Source: Burkholderia cepacia GG4 (GTDB taxonomy: Bacteria > Pseudomonadota > Gammaproteobacteria > Burkholderiales > Burkholderiaceae). Taken from it: a stretch of 64,000 bases of DNA. The position numbers and the translations under genes are program-made. The notes beneath the pieces are model-generated. The model saw only the letters and a list, made by a program, of their open reading frames with translations. It had not been told where the DNA came from and ran no database searches. Below, piece by piece: positions 9,964 through 20,034 of the stretch (positions within the stretch are counted from its first letter, which is position 1; each line of letters opens with the position of its first letter). The stretch is taken from assembly GCF_000292915.1 (NCBI RefSeq), contig NC_018513.1, positions 2,728,001 to 2,792,000 on the forward strand, read 5' to 3'.

Positions 9964-10968
9964 ATGGAAGCCTGGCTCGGCGATCTGCAGCAACTGCTCG
10001 CGCACGGCGAAGCGGCCGTGCTCGTGACGGTCGCGCATACCGACGGCTCCGCGCCGCGCGAGGCCGGCACCAAGATGCTCGTCACGCGCGACATGGCCCG
10101 CCATACGATCGGCGGCGGTCATCTGGAATGGAAGGCGATCGAGATCGCGCGGCATCTGCTGAAGGACGGCGCGCACGTGCCCCACGCGCGCAGGCTCGAA
10201 CGGCTCGCGCTGGGCCCGAGCCTCGGCCAGTGCTGCGGCGGCGCGGTGGTGCTCGCGTTCGAGCGGCTCGACGTCGGCGATCTCGGCTGGATCATGTCGC
10301 TCGCGAAGCGCGTCGCGGCCGGCGCCGCGACCGTGCGTAGCGTATCATTCGGCCCCGCGCCGGGCGCGCCGCTGCTGAGCGAGCCCGAATCGCCCGCCGC
10401 GCGGGCCGATTGCCTGCTGTGGGAAACCGGCGGCGTATCGCTGATGACCGAAACGATCGCGCCGTATGCGTTCCCCGTCATGTTGTTCGGCGCCGGCCCC
10501 ATCGGCACCGCGCTCGTGAAGGTGCTGGCGACGCTGCCGTGCCACGTGCGCTGGCTCGACGGGCCCGACGCGGTGTTCCCGCCGGCCGACGCGCTCGCCG
10601 GCATCGGCAATCTCGCGATCGACACACTCGCCGCCCCGGCCGATGCCGTCGACGCGGCGCCGCCGCAAGCGTACTTCGTCGTGGTGACGCACGACCACGC
10701 ACTCGATTTCGTGCTGGCCGAGCGCATCCTGCGGCGCGGCGACTATGCGTACTTCGGGATGACCGGCTCGCACACCAAGCGCGTGCAGTTCGACCACCGG
10801 CTGGCCGCGATCGGCATCGACCCGGCCCAGGTCGCGCGGATGCGCTGCCCGATCGGCGTCGAAGGCATCATCGACAAGGCCCCCGAAGTGATCGCGATCT
10901 CGGTGGCCGCGCAGTTGCTGCAGGCCGTCGAGGCGAACGCGCCCGCGCAGGCTTCCCACTCATTCTGA
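9964..10968 (+). CDS. xdhC: Xanthine dehydrogenase accessory protein XdhC
   Basis: 334 residues. The N-terminal XdhC/CoxI part holds the conserved TDGSAPREAGTKMLV, GGGHLEWKAIEIA and LGPSLGQCCGGAV blocks. The C-terminal half is Rossmann-like (VMLFGAGPIGTALVKVLA, and YFGMTGSHTKR near the end). XdhC binds sulfurated molybdenum cofactor and inserts it into xanthine dehydrogenase. It opens a run of purine genes (deaminase 18 bases downstream, then guaD). The xdhA/xdhB structural genes are not upstream here, so the chaperone is separated from its enzyme at least on this side. Confidence 0.93.
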   Translation: MEAWLGDLQQLLAHGEAAVLVTVAHTDGSAPREAGTKMLVTRDMARHTIGGGHLEWKAIEIARHLLKDGAHVPHARRLERLALGPSLGQCCGGAVVLAFERLDVGDLGWIMSLAKRVAAGAATVRSVSFGPAPGAPLLSEPESPAARADCLLWETGGVSLMTETIAPYAFPVMLFGAGPIGTALVKVLATLPCHVRWLDGPDAVFPPADALAGIGNLAIDTLAAPADAVDAAPPQAYFVVVTHDHALDFVLAERILRRGDYAYFGMTGSHTKRVQFDHRLAAIGIDPAQVARMRCPIGVEGIIDKAPEVIAISVAAQLLQAVEANAPAQASHSF

Positions 10969-12012
<1,044 letters not shown>

Positions 12013-12434
12013 CAGCCGGCATCGAGGTTCGCTAGACAGATGAAACACCGCAACGACATCCGCTTCGCGACGACCGGCTCGGCCCCGCGCCGCGCCGGCC
12101 GCATGCGCACACCGCGAGTGCACGCCCGCTTGGCGACGGCGTGGTGCGTCGTCGCTCGCCGAAGCCCGTCGTTGCGGCTCGTCGTGCGGTTCGCCGCCGC
12201 GCCGGTCGCGATTGCGATCGCGATCGCAATCGTAGTCGCAATCGCGGCACCGTCAGTCGGCAACCATGCGATGGCGGCCGCGGCCGCCACGCTCGCGTGC
12301 GCAATCGCAGCCCGCGACGGCGCCTTCGCGCCGCACTGCATCGCGCATGCACGGGCAGCGCCATCCATGCCGTCGCCCGCGCGACGCCGACCGTTTTCTT
12401 CTGTTCGCCTTACCTTGATGCAGGACCATTCGTC
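12013..12434. other. 422-bp gap before guaD with GCGATC-rich repeat
   Basis: An open frame (12040-12438) overlaps the guaD start by ATGA, but its Arg/Ala-rich translation looks like GC-driven noise with one hydrophobic run. The run comes from a six-base GCGATC/GCAATC repeat at about 12206-12246, which contains a perfect 24-base palindrome at 12209-12232. Confidence 0.4.
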
Positions 12435-13757
12435 ATGACGCAAACCGCTTTTCGTTCCCAGCTGCTGACCTTCAACGGCGACCCGGCGCAGTCGAGCCAG
12501 GCCGCGAACTACGAGACCGACGGCCTCCTGGTCGTCGATGACGGCAAGGTCGTCGCGGCCGGCCCGCATGCACGGCTCGCCGCGACGCTCGCACGCGACG
12601 CGGTCGTCCACGACCTGCGCGACAAGCTGATCGTGCCCGGCTTCATCGACACGCACATCCACTATCCGCAGACGGACATGATCGCGTCGCCGGCACCCGG
12701 CCTGCTACCGTGGCTCGACAAGTACACGTTTCCGACCGAGCGCCAGTTCGGCGACCCGGAACATGCGCGCGAAGTCGCCGACTTCTTCGTCGACGAACTG
12801 CTCGCTTGCGGCACGACGAGCGCGCTCGTCTACTGCACCGTGCACAAGCAGTCGGCCGACGCGCTGTTCGCGGCGAGCGACGCGCGTGACCTGCGGATGA
12901 TCGCGGGCAAGGTGCTGATGGATCGCAACTGCCCCGAGTTCCTGCGCGACACGGCGCAATCAGGTTATGACGACAGCGCGGAGCTGATCGATCGCTGGCA
13001 CGGCAACGGCCGCCAGATGTACGCGCTCACGCCGCGTTTCGCGCCGACCTCCACCGAGGCGCAGCTCGAGGCGTGCGGCGAACTCGCGCGCCGCCATCCG
13101 GACGTGTTCGTGCAGAGCCACGTCGCGGAAAACGTCGATGAAGTGAAATGGGTCGCCGAGCTGTTTCCCGGCCACCGCAGCTATCTCGACATCTACGATC
13201 GCTACGGGCTGCTGCGTCCGCGCGCGGTGTACGGCCACTGCATCCACCTCGACGACGAGGACCGCCGCCGAATGGCCGAAACCCGTACCGTCGTCGCGCA
13301 CTGCCCGACGTCGAACTTCTTCCTCGGCAGCGGGCTGTTCGACTTCGACAAGGCCGGCGAATACGATGTGCCCGTCACGCTCGCCACCGACGTCGGCGGC
13401 GGCACGTCGTTCTCGATGCTGCAGACGATGAACGAGGCGCACAAGGTCGCGCGGCTGTCGGGCCACCACCTGACCGCAACGCGGATGTTCTGGCTCGCGA
13501 CGGCCGGCGCCGCGCAGGCGCTCGACCTCGCCGACACGGTCGGCACGCTCGCGCCGCGCACCGAAGCCGACTTCGTCGTGCTCGACCCGCAGGCCACGCC
13601 GCTGCTCGCGCGCCGCACGAAGCGCGCGGATTCGCTCGAGGAACTGCTGTTCGCGTTCGCGCTGCTCGGCGACGACCGTGCCGTGTACCGCACGTACGCG
13701 GCCGGCCGGCTGGTGCACGAGCGCGGTGCGGCACGCCGCGCCGCCGCGGCCGCGTAA
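12435..13757 (+). CDS. guaD: Guanine deaminase
   Basis: 440 residues from ATG 12435 (MTQTAFRSQLLTF). Amidohydrolase-fold enzyme: PGFIDTHIHYPQTDMIAS gives the HxH zinc ligands. QSHVAENVDEV, YGHCIHLDDED and ATDVGGGTSFSML supply the remaining His/Asp ligands and the GuaD-specific TDVGGGTS motif. It deaminates guanine to xanthine in the cytoplasm, complementing the upstream deaminase and XdhC: adenine gives hypoxanthine, guanine gives xanthine, and both go to urate through xanthine dehydrogenase. Confidence 0.95.
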   Translation: MTQTAFRSQLLTFNGDPAQSSQAANYETDGLLVVDDGKVVAAGPHARLAATLARDAVVHDLRDKLIVPGFIDTHIHYPQTDMIASPAPGLLPWLDKYTFPTERQFGDPEHAREVADFFVDELLACGTTSALVYCTVHKQSADALFAASDARDLRMIAGKVLMDRNCPEFLRDTAQSGYDDSAELIDRWHGNGRQMYALTPRFAPTSTEAQLEACGELARRHPDVFVQSHVAENVDEVKWVAELFPGHRSYLDIYDRYGLLRPRAVYGHCIHLDDEDRRRMAETRTVVAHCPTSNFFLGSGLFDFDKAGEYDVPVTLATDVGGGTSFSMLQTMNEAHKVARLSGHHLTATRMFWLATAGAAQALDLADTVGTLAPRTEADFVVLDPQATPLLARRTKRADSLEELLFAFALLGDDRAVYRTYAAGRLVHERGAARRAAAAA

Positions 13758-13837
13758 CTGCCGCGCCCTTGCCCCGTCCTGCTGCGGCGTTCGCCGCGGC
13801 ACGGCCGAATTCGCAGCGGGTGCTGCGCGCGCCGTGC

Positions 13838-13843
13838 TAGAAT
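13838..13843 (+). promoter_or_regulatory. Extended -10 (TGC TAGAAT) ahead of the Mn2+ riboswitch
   Basis: TG-N-TAGAAT about a dozen bases before the GGGGAGTAGC block. The -35 is not clear, as is usual for extended -10 promoters. Confidence 0.5.
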
Positions 13844-13853
13844 TCGCCGCTCA

Positions 13854-14040
13854 TTGGGGAGTAGCCGCTCCGCTCGATGTCCCGCGCCCCCGGCGCGCAT
13901 CGTGACGGAGGCGTCCGTCAACAGACTTGGCCGTACGGCCATGGCGGACGCAGCCACCGAGGCCTGGCGAGACCGATGGTTCACTGCGCGCCGCATCAGG
14001 GCCCGGCGCGCGGTGGATCGTCGCTCGCACGCACAACACC
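13854..14040 (+). ncRNA. yybP-ykoY manganese riboswitch
   Basis: The hallmark GGGGAGTAGC is at 13856-13865. It is followed by a GC-rich P2-like stem, the CAACAGACTTGG segment near 13920 and a GCGAGACCGATGG block at 13967-13979. These correspond to the conserved metal-site strands of yybP-ykoY elements, which bind Mn2+ and switch on exporters. It sits directly upstream of a UPF0016/TMEM165-type gene, the expected target in proteobacteria. The 3' boundary is approximate. Regulation is probably at translation, since no obvious terminator is present and the gene starts with a weak GTG codon. Confidence 0.85.
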
Positions 14041-14059
14041 GGCCCGTGGAATCCCATCC

Positions 14060-14632
14060 GTGACCCAAGCCTTCCTGATCTCCACCGGCGCCGTCGCCCT
14101 CGCTGAAATCGGCGACAAGACCCAACTGCTTTCCCTCGTGCTGGCCGCGCGCTATCGCAAACCGGTGCCGATCATCCTCGGCGTGCTCGTCGCGACGCTC
14201 GTCAACCACGGCTGCGCCGGCGCGCTCGGCGAATGGCTCGGCGTGCTCGTGACGCCGTCGATCATGCGCTGGGCGCTCGCGTTCTCGTTCATCGCGATGG
14301 GCCTGTGGATCCTCGTGCCGGACAAGCTCGACGCCGACGAAGCCAATGCGAACCGCTCGCGGCTCGGCGTATTCGGCGCGACGCTCGTCGCGTTCTTCCT
14401 CGCGGAAATGGGCGACAAGACGCAGATCGCGACCGTCGCGCTTGCCGCGCGCTTCCAGGACTACATCGGCGTCGTGGCCGGCACGACTTTCGGGATGATG
14501 CTCGCGAACGTGCCCGCGATCCTGCTGGGCGACCGTTTCGCGCACCGCCTGCCGACGAAGCTCGTGCACGGCATCGCGGCCGTACTGTTCGTCGTGCTCG
14601 GCGCGCTGGCGTTGCTGGGCGTCGGCGTGTGA
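14060..14632 (+). CDS. UPF0016/TMEM165 family manganese exporter
   Basis: 190 residues from GTG 14060 (VTQAFLISTGAV); no ATG gives the family-length protein. Six transmembrane segments with the two inverted signature motifs E-x-G-D-K-T/S: ALAEIGDKTQLL near residue 17 and FLAEMGDKTQIA near residue 117. This is the duplicated architecture of MneA/Gdt1-type cation/H+ exchangers. With the manganese riboswitch in its leader it is most simply a Mn2+ efflux protein of the inner membrane. Single-gene unit. Confidence 0.92.
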   Translation: MTQAFLISTGAVALAEIGDKTQLLSLVLAARYRKPVPIILGVLVATLVNHGCAGALGEWLGVLVTPSIMRWALAFSFIAMGLWILVPDKLDADEANANRSRLGVFGATLVAFFLAEMGDKTQIATVALAARFQDYIGVVAGTTFGMMLANVPAILLGDRFAHRLPTKLVHGIAAVLFVVLGALALLGVGV

Positions 14633-14684
14633 CGCGCGGCTGCAGGCGGCGCGGCCGGGCGGCCGCGCCGATGTGGATGTCGCG

Positions 14685-15386
14685 TTACTTCGCGACCGCC
14701 GCGCCGGAGGCCGGCGCCGCCGGCACCGCACGCTCGTTGGCAGCCGGCGCGGCCGGCCCGCCGCGCTTGTCGACCGGCAGCCGCACGGTGCGGATCACGC
14801 CGTTCGACAACGGGAAATCGGCGAGCGCGCTGCGCGCGAGGAACGGCATCGCATACAGCAGCGCACCGTTGTCGCCGGTGGTACGCGCGGTCACGTTGTA
14901 GACCTCCTTGCCGGTCGCGCGCTCGGTGATCCGGATGCCGAGCGTGTAGTCGAACACCTGGTACGTTTGCGCGACATAGCCCGCGGGCATGCCGCCCCAT
15001 GGCCCCCACGGGCCCCACGGCCCGCCCCGCCAGTACGGCCCCGGCCCCATGAACCACGGGTCGTAGTAGACCGGCTGCGGCACCGTCACGAGATCGCTGC
15101 CGACCCCGTAGGTCAGCCCGACCAGATAGCGCGCCTGCGCGGGCGGTACCTGCCGGAACGCATACGCGGACAGCTCGTTCGCGACGATCGGCTCGTAGGT
15201 CGACTGCTCGATGCTGTGCTTCTGCGCATCGGCGCGCGTGAAAGCGTAAGTGCGTGTCGCGTCGCTGCCGCTCCAGTCGGAGAAGGCCGTAACCTGTGTC
15301 GTCACGTAGCTGGTGCAGCCCGTCAGCAGCGCCACGCACAGCACCGCCACCCAGCCCGCACCGCGTTGTATCCATTCGCGTTTCAT
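14685..15386 (-). CDS. DUF4136 domain lipoprotein
   Basis: 233 residues. N-terminus MKREWIQRGAGWVAVLCVALLTGCTSY is a lipoprotein signal with lipobox LTGC. The body (residues ~30-205) matches DUF4136, with DWSGSDATRTYAF and ARYLVGLTYG, and includes a short Trp/Gly/Pro tract (WRGGPWGPWGPWGGMP). The last ~25 residues are an Ala/Pro-rich tail. Probably outer-membrane anchored. Function unknown. Convergent with the Mn exporter and divergent from pepN. Confidence 0.88.
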   Translation of the reverse strand: MKREWIQRGAGWVAVLCVALLTGCTSYVTTQVTAFSDWSGSDATRTYAFTRADAQKHSIEQSTYEPIVANELSAYAFRQVPPAQARYLVGLTYGVGSDLVTVPQPVYYDPWFMGPGPYWRGGPWGPWGPWGGMPAGYVAQTYQVFDYTLGIRITERATGKEVYNVTARTTGDNGALLYAMPFLARSALADFPLSNGVIRTVRLPVDKRGGPAAPAANERAVPAAPASGAAVAK

Positions 15387-15572
15387 GTCGATCCTCGTCG
15401 ATCCGTCACCCGTTCGTCGCACCGCGCGAACCGCACGGGATGCCGATAATACGCGGACTGCCGGAACCGGTAAAAAGTTCGCACGGCACGCAGTCGCAAG
15501 CCTTTGTACAATGGGCCGGTTCGCCCAGCCCGTGCTGCGGGCCCGATCCCCACTCCATCGATCTCGACGACC

Positions 15573-18266
15573 ATGTCCGACAACGCTTCCTCCACCGTGA
15601 TCCGCCGCGCCGACTACACGCCGCCGGCCTTCCTCATCGATTCCGTCGCACTCGAATTCGATCTCGCGCCGGCCCGCACGATCGTCAGGAATACGATGCG
15701 CGTGCGCCGTAATCCGGACGCTGCGCCCGCCCCGCATCTGGAGCTGATGGGCGAAGCGCTCGAATTCCTCGGCGCGCAGCTCGACGGCGCACCGTACGGT
15801 GCGGTGCGCGCGCACGAACACGGGCTGACCGTCGAAAACGTGCCCGATGCGTTCGAGCTCACGCTCGACAGCGCGTGCGCGCCGGACCAGAACACGACGC
15901 TGTCCGGGCTGTACGTCTCGAGCGGCAACTTCTTCACGCAGTGCGAGGCCGAAGGCTTTCGCCGCATCACCTACTTCCTCGACCGCCCCGACGTGATGGC
16001 GTCGTACACCGTCACGCTGCGCGCCGACCAGGCCGCGTATCCGGTGCTGCTGTCGAACGGCAACCTGGTCGACTCGGGCGAGCTGCCCGACGGCCGCCAC
16101 TTCGCGAAATGGGAAGACCCGTTCCGCAAGCCGAGCTACCTGTTCGCGCTCGTCGCGGGCAAGCTCGTCGCGATCGAGGAAAAGATCACGTCCGGCTCGG
16201 GCAAGGAAAAGCTGCTGCAGGTCTGGGTCGAACCGGCCGATCTCGACAAGACCCGTCACGCGATGGATTCGCTGATCCATTCGATCCGCTGGGACGAGAA
16301 GCGCTTCGGGCTCGAGCTCGATCTCGACCGCTTCATGATCGTCGCGGTCGGCGACTTCAACATGGGTGCGATGGAGAACAAGGGGCTCAACATCTTCAAC
16401 ACGAAGTACGTGCTGGCGAACCCCGAGACCGCGACCGACACCGACTTCGCGAACATCGAATCGGTGGTCGGCCACGAATACTTCCACAACTGGACCGGCA
16501 ACCGCGTAACCTGCCGCGACTGGTTCCAGCTGAGCCTGAAGGAAGGCCTGACGGTGTTCCGCGACCAGGAATTCTCGGCCGACATGGCCGCGGGCGACGA
16601 CGTCGAATCGGCAGCCCGCGCGGTCAAGCGCATCGAGGACGTGCGCGTGCTGCGCCAGCTGCAGTTCGCCGAGGATGCGGGCCCGATGGCGCATCCGGTG
16701 CGTCCGGAAAGCTATGTCGAGATCAACAACTTCTACACAATGACCGTCTACGAGAAGGGCTCGGAAGTCGTGCGGATGTACCAGACGCTGTTCGGCCGTG
16801 ACGGGTTCCGCAAGGGGATGGACCTGTACTTCAAGCGCCACGACGGCCACGCGGTCACCTGCGACGACTTCCGTCATGCGATGGCCGACGCGAACGAGCG
16901 CGATCTCGCGCAATTCGAGCGCTGGTACAGCCAGGCCGGCACGCCGCGCGTGTCGGTGCGCACCGCGTACGACGCGGCCGCGCGCCGCTATACGGTCACG
17001 CTCGCGCAGGGGTACGGTGACGCATCGCCGGCCGCGCGCGAGACACAGCAGGGGCCGCTGCTGATTCCGTTCGCGATCGGCCTGATCGGCCGCGACGGCC
17101 GCGACCTGCCGTTGCGTCTCGACGGCGAAGCCGCCGCCTCGGGCACGACGCGCGTGCTCGACTTCACCGCGGCCGAGCAGACCTTCACGTTCGTCGACGT
17201 GCCGGAACAGCCGCTGCCGTCGCTGCTGCGCAATTTCTCCGCACCGGTGATCGTCGAATACGACTACAGCGACGACAACCTCGCGTTCCTGCTCGCGCAC
17301 GACAGCGATCCGTTCAACCGCTGGGAAGCCGGCCAGCGCCTCGCCACGCGCGCGCTGCTGACGCTCGCCGCGCGTGCCGCCGCGAACGAATCGCTGACGC
17401 TCGGCGAGAACTTCGTCGCCGCGTTCCGCCGCGTGCTGACCGACGAGAGCCTGTCGCCGGCGTTCCGCGAGCTCGCGCTGACGCTGCCGTCGGAAACCTA
17501 TCTGGCCGACCAGATGGCCGAAGCCAACCCGGCCGCCGTGCATCGCGCGCGCCAGTTCGTGCGCCGCCAGCTCGCGACCGCGCTGCGCGCCGACTGGCTC
17601 GCCGCGTACGAGCAGCACCAGACGCCGGGTGCGTACGAGCCGACGCCCGAAGCGTCCGGCCGCCGCGCGCTGAAGCACCTCGCGCTCGCGTATCTCGCCG
17701 AACTCGAGGATCCGGCCGACGCCGTGCGCATCGCGACCGCGCAGTACGACGCGGCGAACAACATGACCGATCGCGCAGCCGCGCTCGGCGCGCTGCTGTC
17801 CGCCGCGGCCTCGGGCGCGAACGACGCGGCCGGGCGTGCGCTCGACGATTTCTACCGTCGCTTCGAGAACGAAGCGCTCGTGATCGACAAGTGGTTCGCG
17901 ATGCAGGCCGCGCAGCGCGGCACGGCGGCCCAGCCGACGCTCGCCAAGGTCCGCAAGCTGATGGCGCATCCCGCGTTCAACCTGAAGAACCCGAACCGCG
18001 CACGCTCGCTGATCTTCAGCTTCTGTGCGGCGAACCCCGCGCAATTCCACGCGGCAGACGGCTCGGGCTACGCGTTCTGGGCCGAACAGGTGCTCGCGCT
18101 CGACGCGATCAACCCGCAGGTCGCCGCGCGCCTCGCCCGCTCGCTCGAACTGTGGCGCCGCTTCACGCCGGCGCTGCGTGACCGGATGCGCGAAGCGCTC
18201 GAGCAAGTCGCCGCCGGCGCGAAATCGCGCGACGTGCGCGAGATCGTCGAGAAAGCGCTCGCGTAA
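15573..18266 (+). CDS. pepN: Aminopeptidase N
   Basis: 897 residues from ATG 15573 (MSDNASSTVIRR), the usual size of the bacterial M1 enzyme. The substrate-recognition GAMEN is at residues 265-269. The zinc motif HEYFH is at 301-305 with the third ligand Glu at 324 (HExxH-x18-E). The C-terminal helical arch is complete. It removes N-terminal residues from peptides in the cytoplasm. A TACAAT -10 lies at 15507-15512. A strong terminator follows, so it is monocistronic. Confidence 0.96.
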   Translation: MSDNASSTVIRRADYTPPAFLIDSVALEFDLAPARTIVRNTMRVRRNPDAAPAPHLELMGEALEFLGAQLDGAPYGAVRAHEHGLTVENVPDAFELTLDSACAPDQNTTLSGLYVSSGNFFTQCEAEGFRRITYFLDRPDVMASYTVTLRADQAAYPVLLSNGNLVDSGELPDGRHFAKWEDPFRKPSYLFALVAGKLVAIEEKITSGSGKEKLLQVWVEPADLDKTRHAMDSLIHSIRWDEKRFGLELDLDRFMIVAVGDFNMGAMENKGLNIFNTKYVLANPETATDTDFANIESVVGHEYFHNWTGNRVTCRDWFQLSLKEGLTVFRDQEFSADMAAGDDVESAARAVKRIEDVRVLRQLQFAEDAGPMAHPVRPESYVEINNFYTMTVYEKGSEVVRMYQTLFGRDGFRKGMDLYFKRHDGHAVTCDDFRHAMADANERDLAQFERWYSQAGTPRVSVRTAYDAAARRYTVTLAQGYGDASPAARETQQGPLLIPFAIGLIGRDGRDLPLRLDGEAAASGTTRVLDFTAAEQTFTFVDVPEQPLPSLLRNFSAPVIVEYDYSDDNLAFLLAHDSDPFNRWEAGQRLATRALLTLAARAAANESLTLGENFVAAFRRVLTDESLSPAFRELALTLPSETYLADQMAEANPAAVHRARQFVRRQLATALRADWLAAYEQHQTPGAYEPTPEASGRRALKHLALAYLAELEDPADAVRIATAQYDAANNMTDRAAALGALLSAAASGANDAAGRALDDFYRRFENEALVIDKWFAMQAAQRGTAAQPTLAKVRKLMAHPAFNLKNPNRARSLIFSFCAANPAQFHAADGSGYAFWAEQVLALDAINPQVAARLARSLELWRRFTPALRDRMREALEQVAAGAKSRDVREIVEKALA

Positions 18267-18300
18267 CGCACGCGATCGCATCGCGCTCCCGCGCGACGAA

Positions 18301-18336
18301 GCCGGCGCCGCACCGTTGCGGCGCCGGCTTTTTTAT
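18301..18336 (+). terminator. Intrinsic terminator after pepN
   Basis: Perfect 11-base stem GCCGGCGCCGC / GCGGCGCCGGC with a six-base loop and a TTTTTT tail. Confidence 0.93.
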
Positions 18337-18548
18337 TGCACAAGGCACCGTCGGGGTCAGGGCCCGGCCGCAGTTCAACCGCCCGGATGTCCCGCCGCCA
18401 CGGCACGTACCCGGAGCGCGGCGCACGCCGGAACCCGGTCGACGCGGCCACCCGGCCGTGTAACCGGACGAAAAAAGCCGGCGGGTCGGGAGGCGCGCCG
18501 GGTAAAATTGCGGCAATTCAAGGATTCTTTGGCCTTTCGGAGTCTGTC

Positions 18549-19562
18549 ATGTCCATTGCCCGCCGCACCACGCTGTCCAAGTTCCTGATCGAGCAGCAGC
18601 GTGAGACCAACAACCTCCCCGCCGACCTCCGCCTGCTGATCGAAGTCGTCGCCCGCGCGTGCAAGGCGATCAGCTACAACGTGTCGAAGGGCGCGCTCGG
18701 CGACGCACTCGGGACCGCCGGCAGCGAGAACGTCCAGGGCGAAGTGCAGAAGAAGCTCGACATCCTGTCGAACGAGATCCTGCTCGACGCGAACGAATGG
18801 GGCGGCAACCTCGCCGCGATGGCATCGGAAGAAATGGAAACGTTCTTCCCGATTCCCGCGAACTACCCGCGCGGCGAGTACCTGCTCGTGTTCGATCCGC
18901 TCGACGGATCGTCGAACATCGACGTGAACGTGTCGATCGGCACGATCTTCTCGGTGCTGCGCTGCCCGGACGGCAAGCTGGCCACCGAGGAATCGTTCCT
19001 GCAGCCGGGCACCGAGCAGGTCGCGGCCGGCTACGCGGTGTACGGCCCGCAAACCGTGTTCGTGCTGACGACCGGCAACGGCGTGAACTGCTTCACGCTC
19101 GACCGCGAAGTCGGTTCGTGGGTGCTCACGCAGAGCAACATGCAAATCCCGGCCGATACGCGCGAATACGCGATCAACGCATCGAACGCACGCCACTGGT
19201 ACGAGCCGGTCCAGCGCTACGTCGACGAGCTGAACGCTGGCAAGGAAGGCCCGCGCGGCGACAACTTCAACATGCGCTGGATCGCGTCGATGGTGGCCGA
19301 CGTGCACCGGATCCTGAACCGCGGCGGCATCTTCATGTACCCGGCCGACAAGCGCACGCCCGATCGTCCGGGCAAGCTGCGCCTGATGTATGAAGCGAAC
19401 CCGATGTCGTTCATCGTCGAACAGGCGGGCGGCGCCGCGACGACGGGCACGCAGCGCATCATGGAAGTGCAGCCGACCGGCCTGCACCAGCGCGTGCCGG
19501 TGTTCCTCGGTTCGAAGAACGAAGTCGAGCGCGTGACCGGCTATCACAACGAAGGCAAATAA
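18549..19562 (+). CDS. fbp: Fructose-1,6-bisphosphatase class I
   Basis: 337 residues from ATG 18549 ([17 protein letters not shown]). It has the class I metal site: [35 protein letters not shown], read as adjoining blocks, contains the DPLDGSSN signature. Further on are the sugar-phosphate-binding [11 protein letters not shown] and the C-terminal [21 protein letters not shown]. It dephosphorylates fructose 1,6-bisphosphate for gluconeogenesis in the cytoplasm. A TAAAAT -10-like hexamer lies about 45 bases upstream. Monocistronic. Confidence 0.96.
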   Translation: MSIARRTTLSKFLIEQQRETNNLPADLRLLIEVVARACKAISYNVSKGALGDALGTAGSENVQGEVQKKLDILSNEILLDANEWGGNLAAMASEEMETFFPIPANYPRGEYLLVFDPLDGSSNIDVNVSIGTIFSVLRCPDGKLATEESFLQPGTEQVAAGYAVYGPQTVFVLTTGNGVNCFTLDREVGSWVLTQSNMQIPADTREYAINASNARHWYEPVQRYVDELNAGKEGPRGDNFNMRWIASMVADVHRILNRGGIFMYPADKRTPDRPGKLRLMYEANPMSFIVEQAGGAATTGTQRIMEVQPTGLHQRVPVFLGSKNEVERVTGYHNEGK

Positions 19563-19726
19563 ATTTGCACTGCAGCACTAGACGAAGGTGCGAGACGTCA
19601 GTACAATCGCGCCTTCGCGATGTGGCCCTGACGGGCTGCATCGCAGTGAAGTGAAAGCGGGAAGTCCGCCGGATCGATGGTTTCGCGAAGCAGCAGCAGC
19701 AAGCTGAAAAAAATTCGCAAAACCTA

Positions 19727-19756
19727 TTGCCAAGATCTCGGATTTCACCATATAAT
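19727..19756 (+). promoter_or_regulatory. Sigma-70 promoter of tRNA-Thr
   Basis: TTGCCA at 19727-19732 and a consensus TATAAT at 19751-19756 with an 18-base spacer, 14 bases before the mature tRNA. Confidence 0.88.
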
Positions 19757-19770
19757 TTCATTTCTCTGCT

Positions 19771-19846
19771 GCCGGTGTAGCTCAGTTGGTAGAGCAGCGC
19801 ATTCGTAATGCGAAGGTCGTAGGTTCGACTCCTATCTCCGGCACCA
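19771..19846 (+). tRNA. tRNA-Thr(CGT)
   Basis: 76-base cloverleaf with encoded CCA. Anticodon loop TTCGTAA gives CGT (reads ACG). D-arm GCTC..GAGC and T-arm GTAGG TTCGACT CCTAT are standard. The acceptor stem GCCGGTG/CTCCGGC has one U-U apposition (positions 6-67), and the anticodon stem starts with a G-A apposition (27-43) that I also recall from E. coli tRNA-Thr(CGU). Confidence 0.96.
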
Positions 19847-19853
19847 AGATATA

Positions 19854-19890
19854 AAGGCCTGATAAGCATCGCTTATCAGGCCTTTTCTCT
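19854..19890 (+). terminator. Intrinsic terminator after tRNA-Thr
   Basis: 14-base perfect stem AAGGCCTGATAAGC / GCTTATCAGGCCTT around ATC, followed by a T-rich tail. Confidence 0.93.
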
Positions 19891-20034
19891 TTTCCGGCCA
19901 CGCTACCGACACACGTCATCGTGCGCCCGTCCGCTTCCCGTCTCCGCACCGCTTCCGCTTGCGGGCATCCCCCGACTCCCGCGCCACGCGCCGCCGATTA
20001 CAATCGCCGGACCACCCGGCCCTCCTTCAGCATC

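Noticed and set aside
9656..9964. 102-codon ORF before xdhC
   Set aside because: No ribosome-binding site and an Arg/Pro/Ala-rich sequence without homology I recognise.
12040..12438. 132-codon ORF overlapping the guaD start by ATGA
   Set aside because: Arg/Ala-rich translation, no family, and a hydrophobic run created by the six-base repeat; kept as a gap description only.
14685..18281. 1198-codon minus-strand open frame
   Set aside because: Mostly the antisense shadow of pepN; only its last 233 codons are the DUF4136 gene.
19459..19869. 136-residue minus-strand ORF with a GAGDRSRTYDLRITNALLYQ segment
   Set aside because: That segment is the antisense translation of tRNA-Thr, a well-known spurious database protein; the rest is antisense to fbp and its 3' region.
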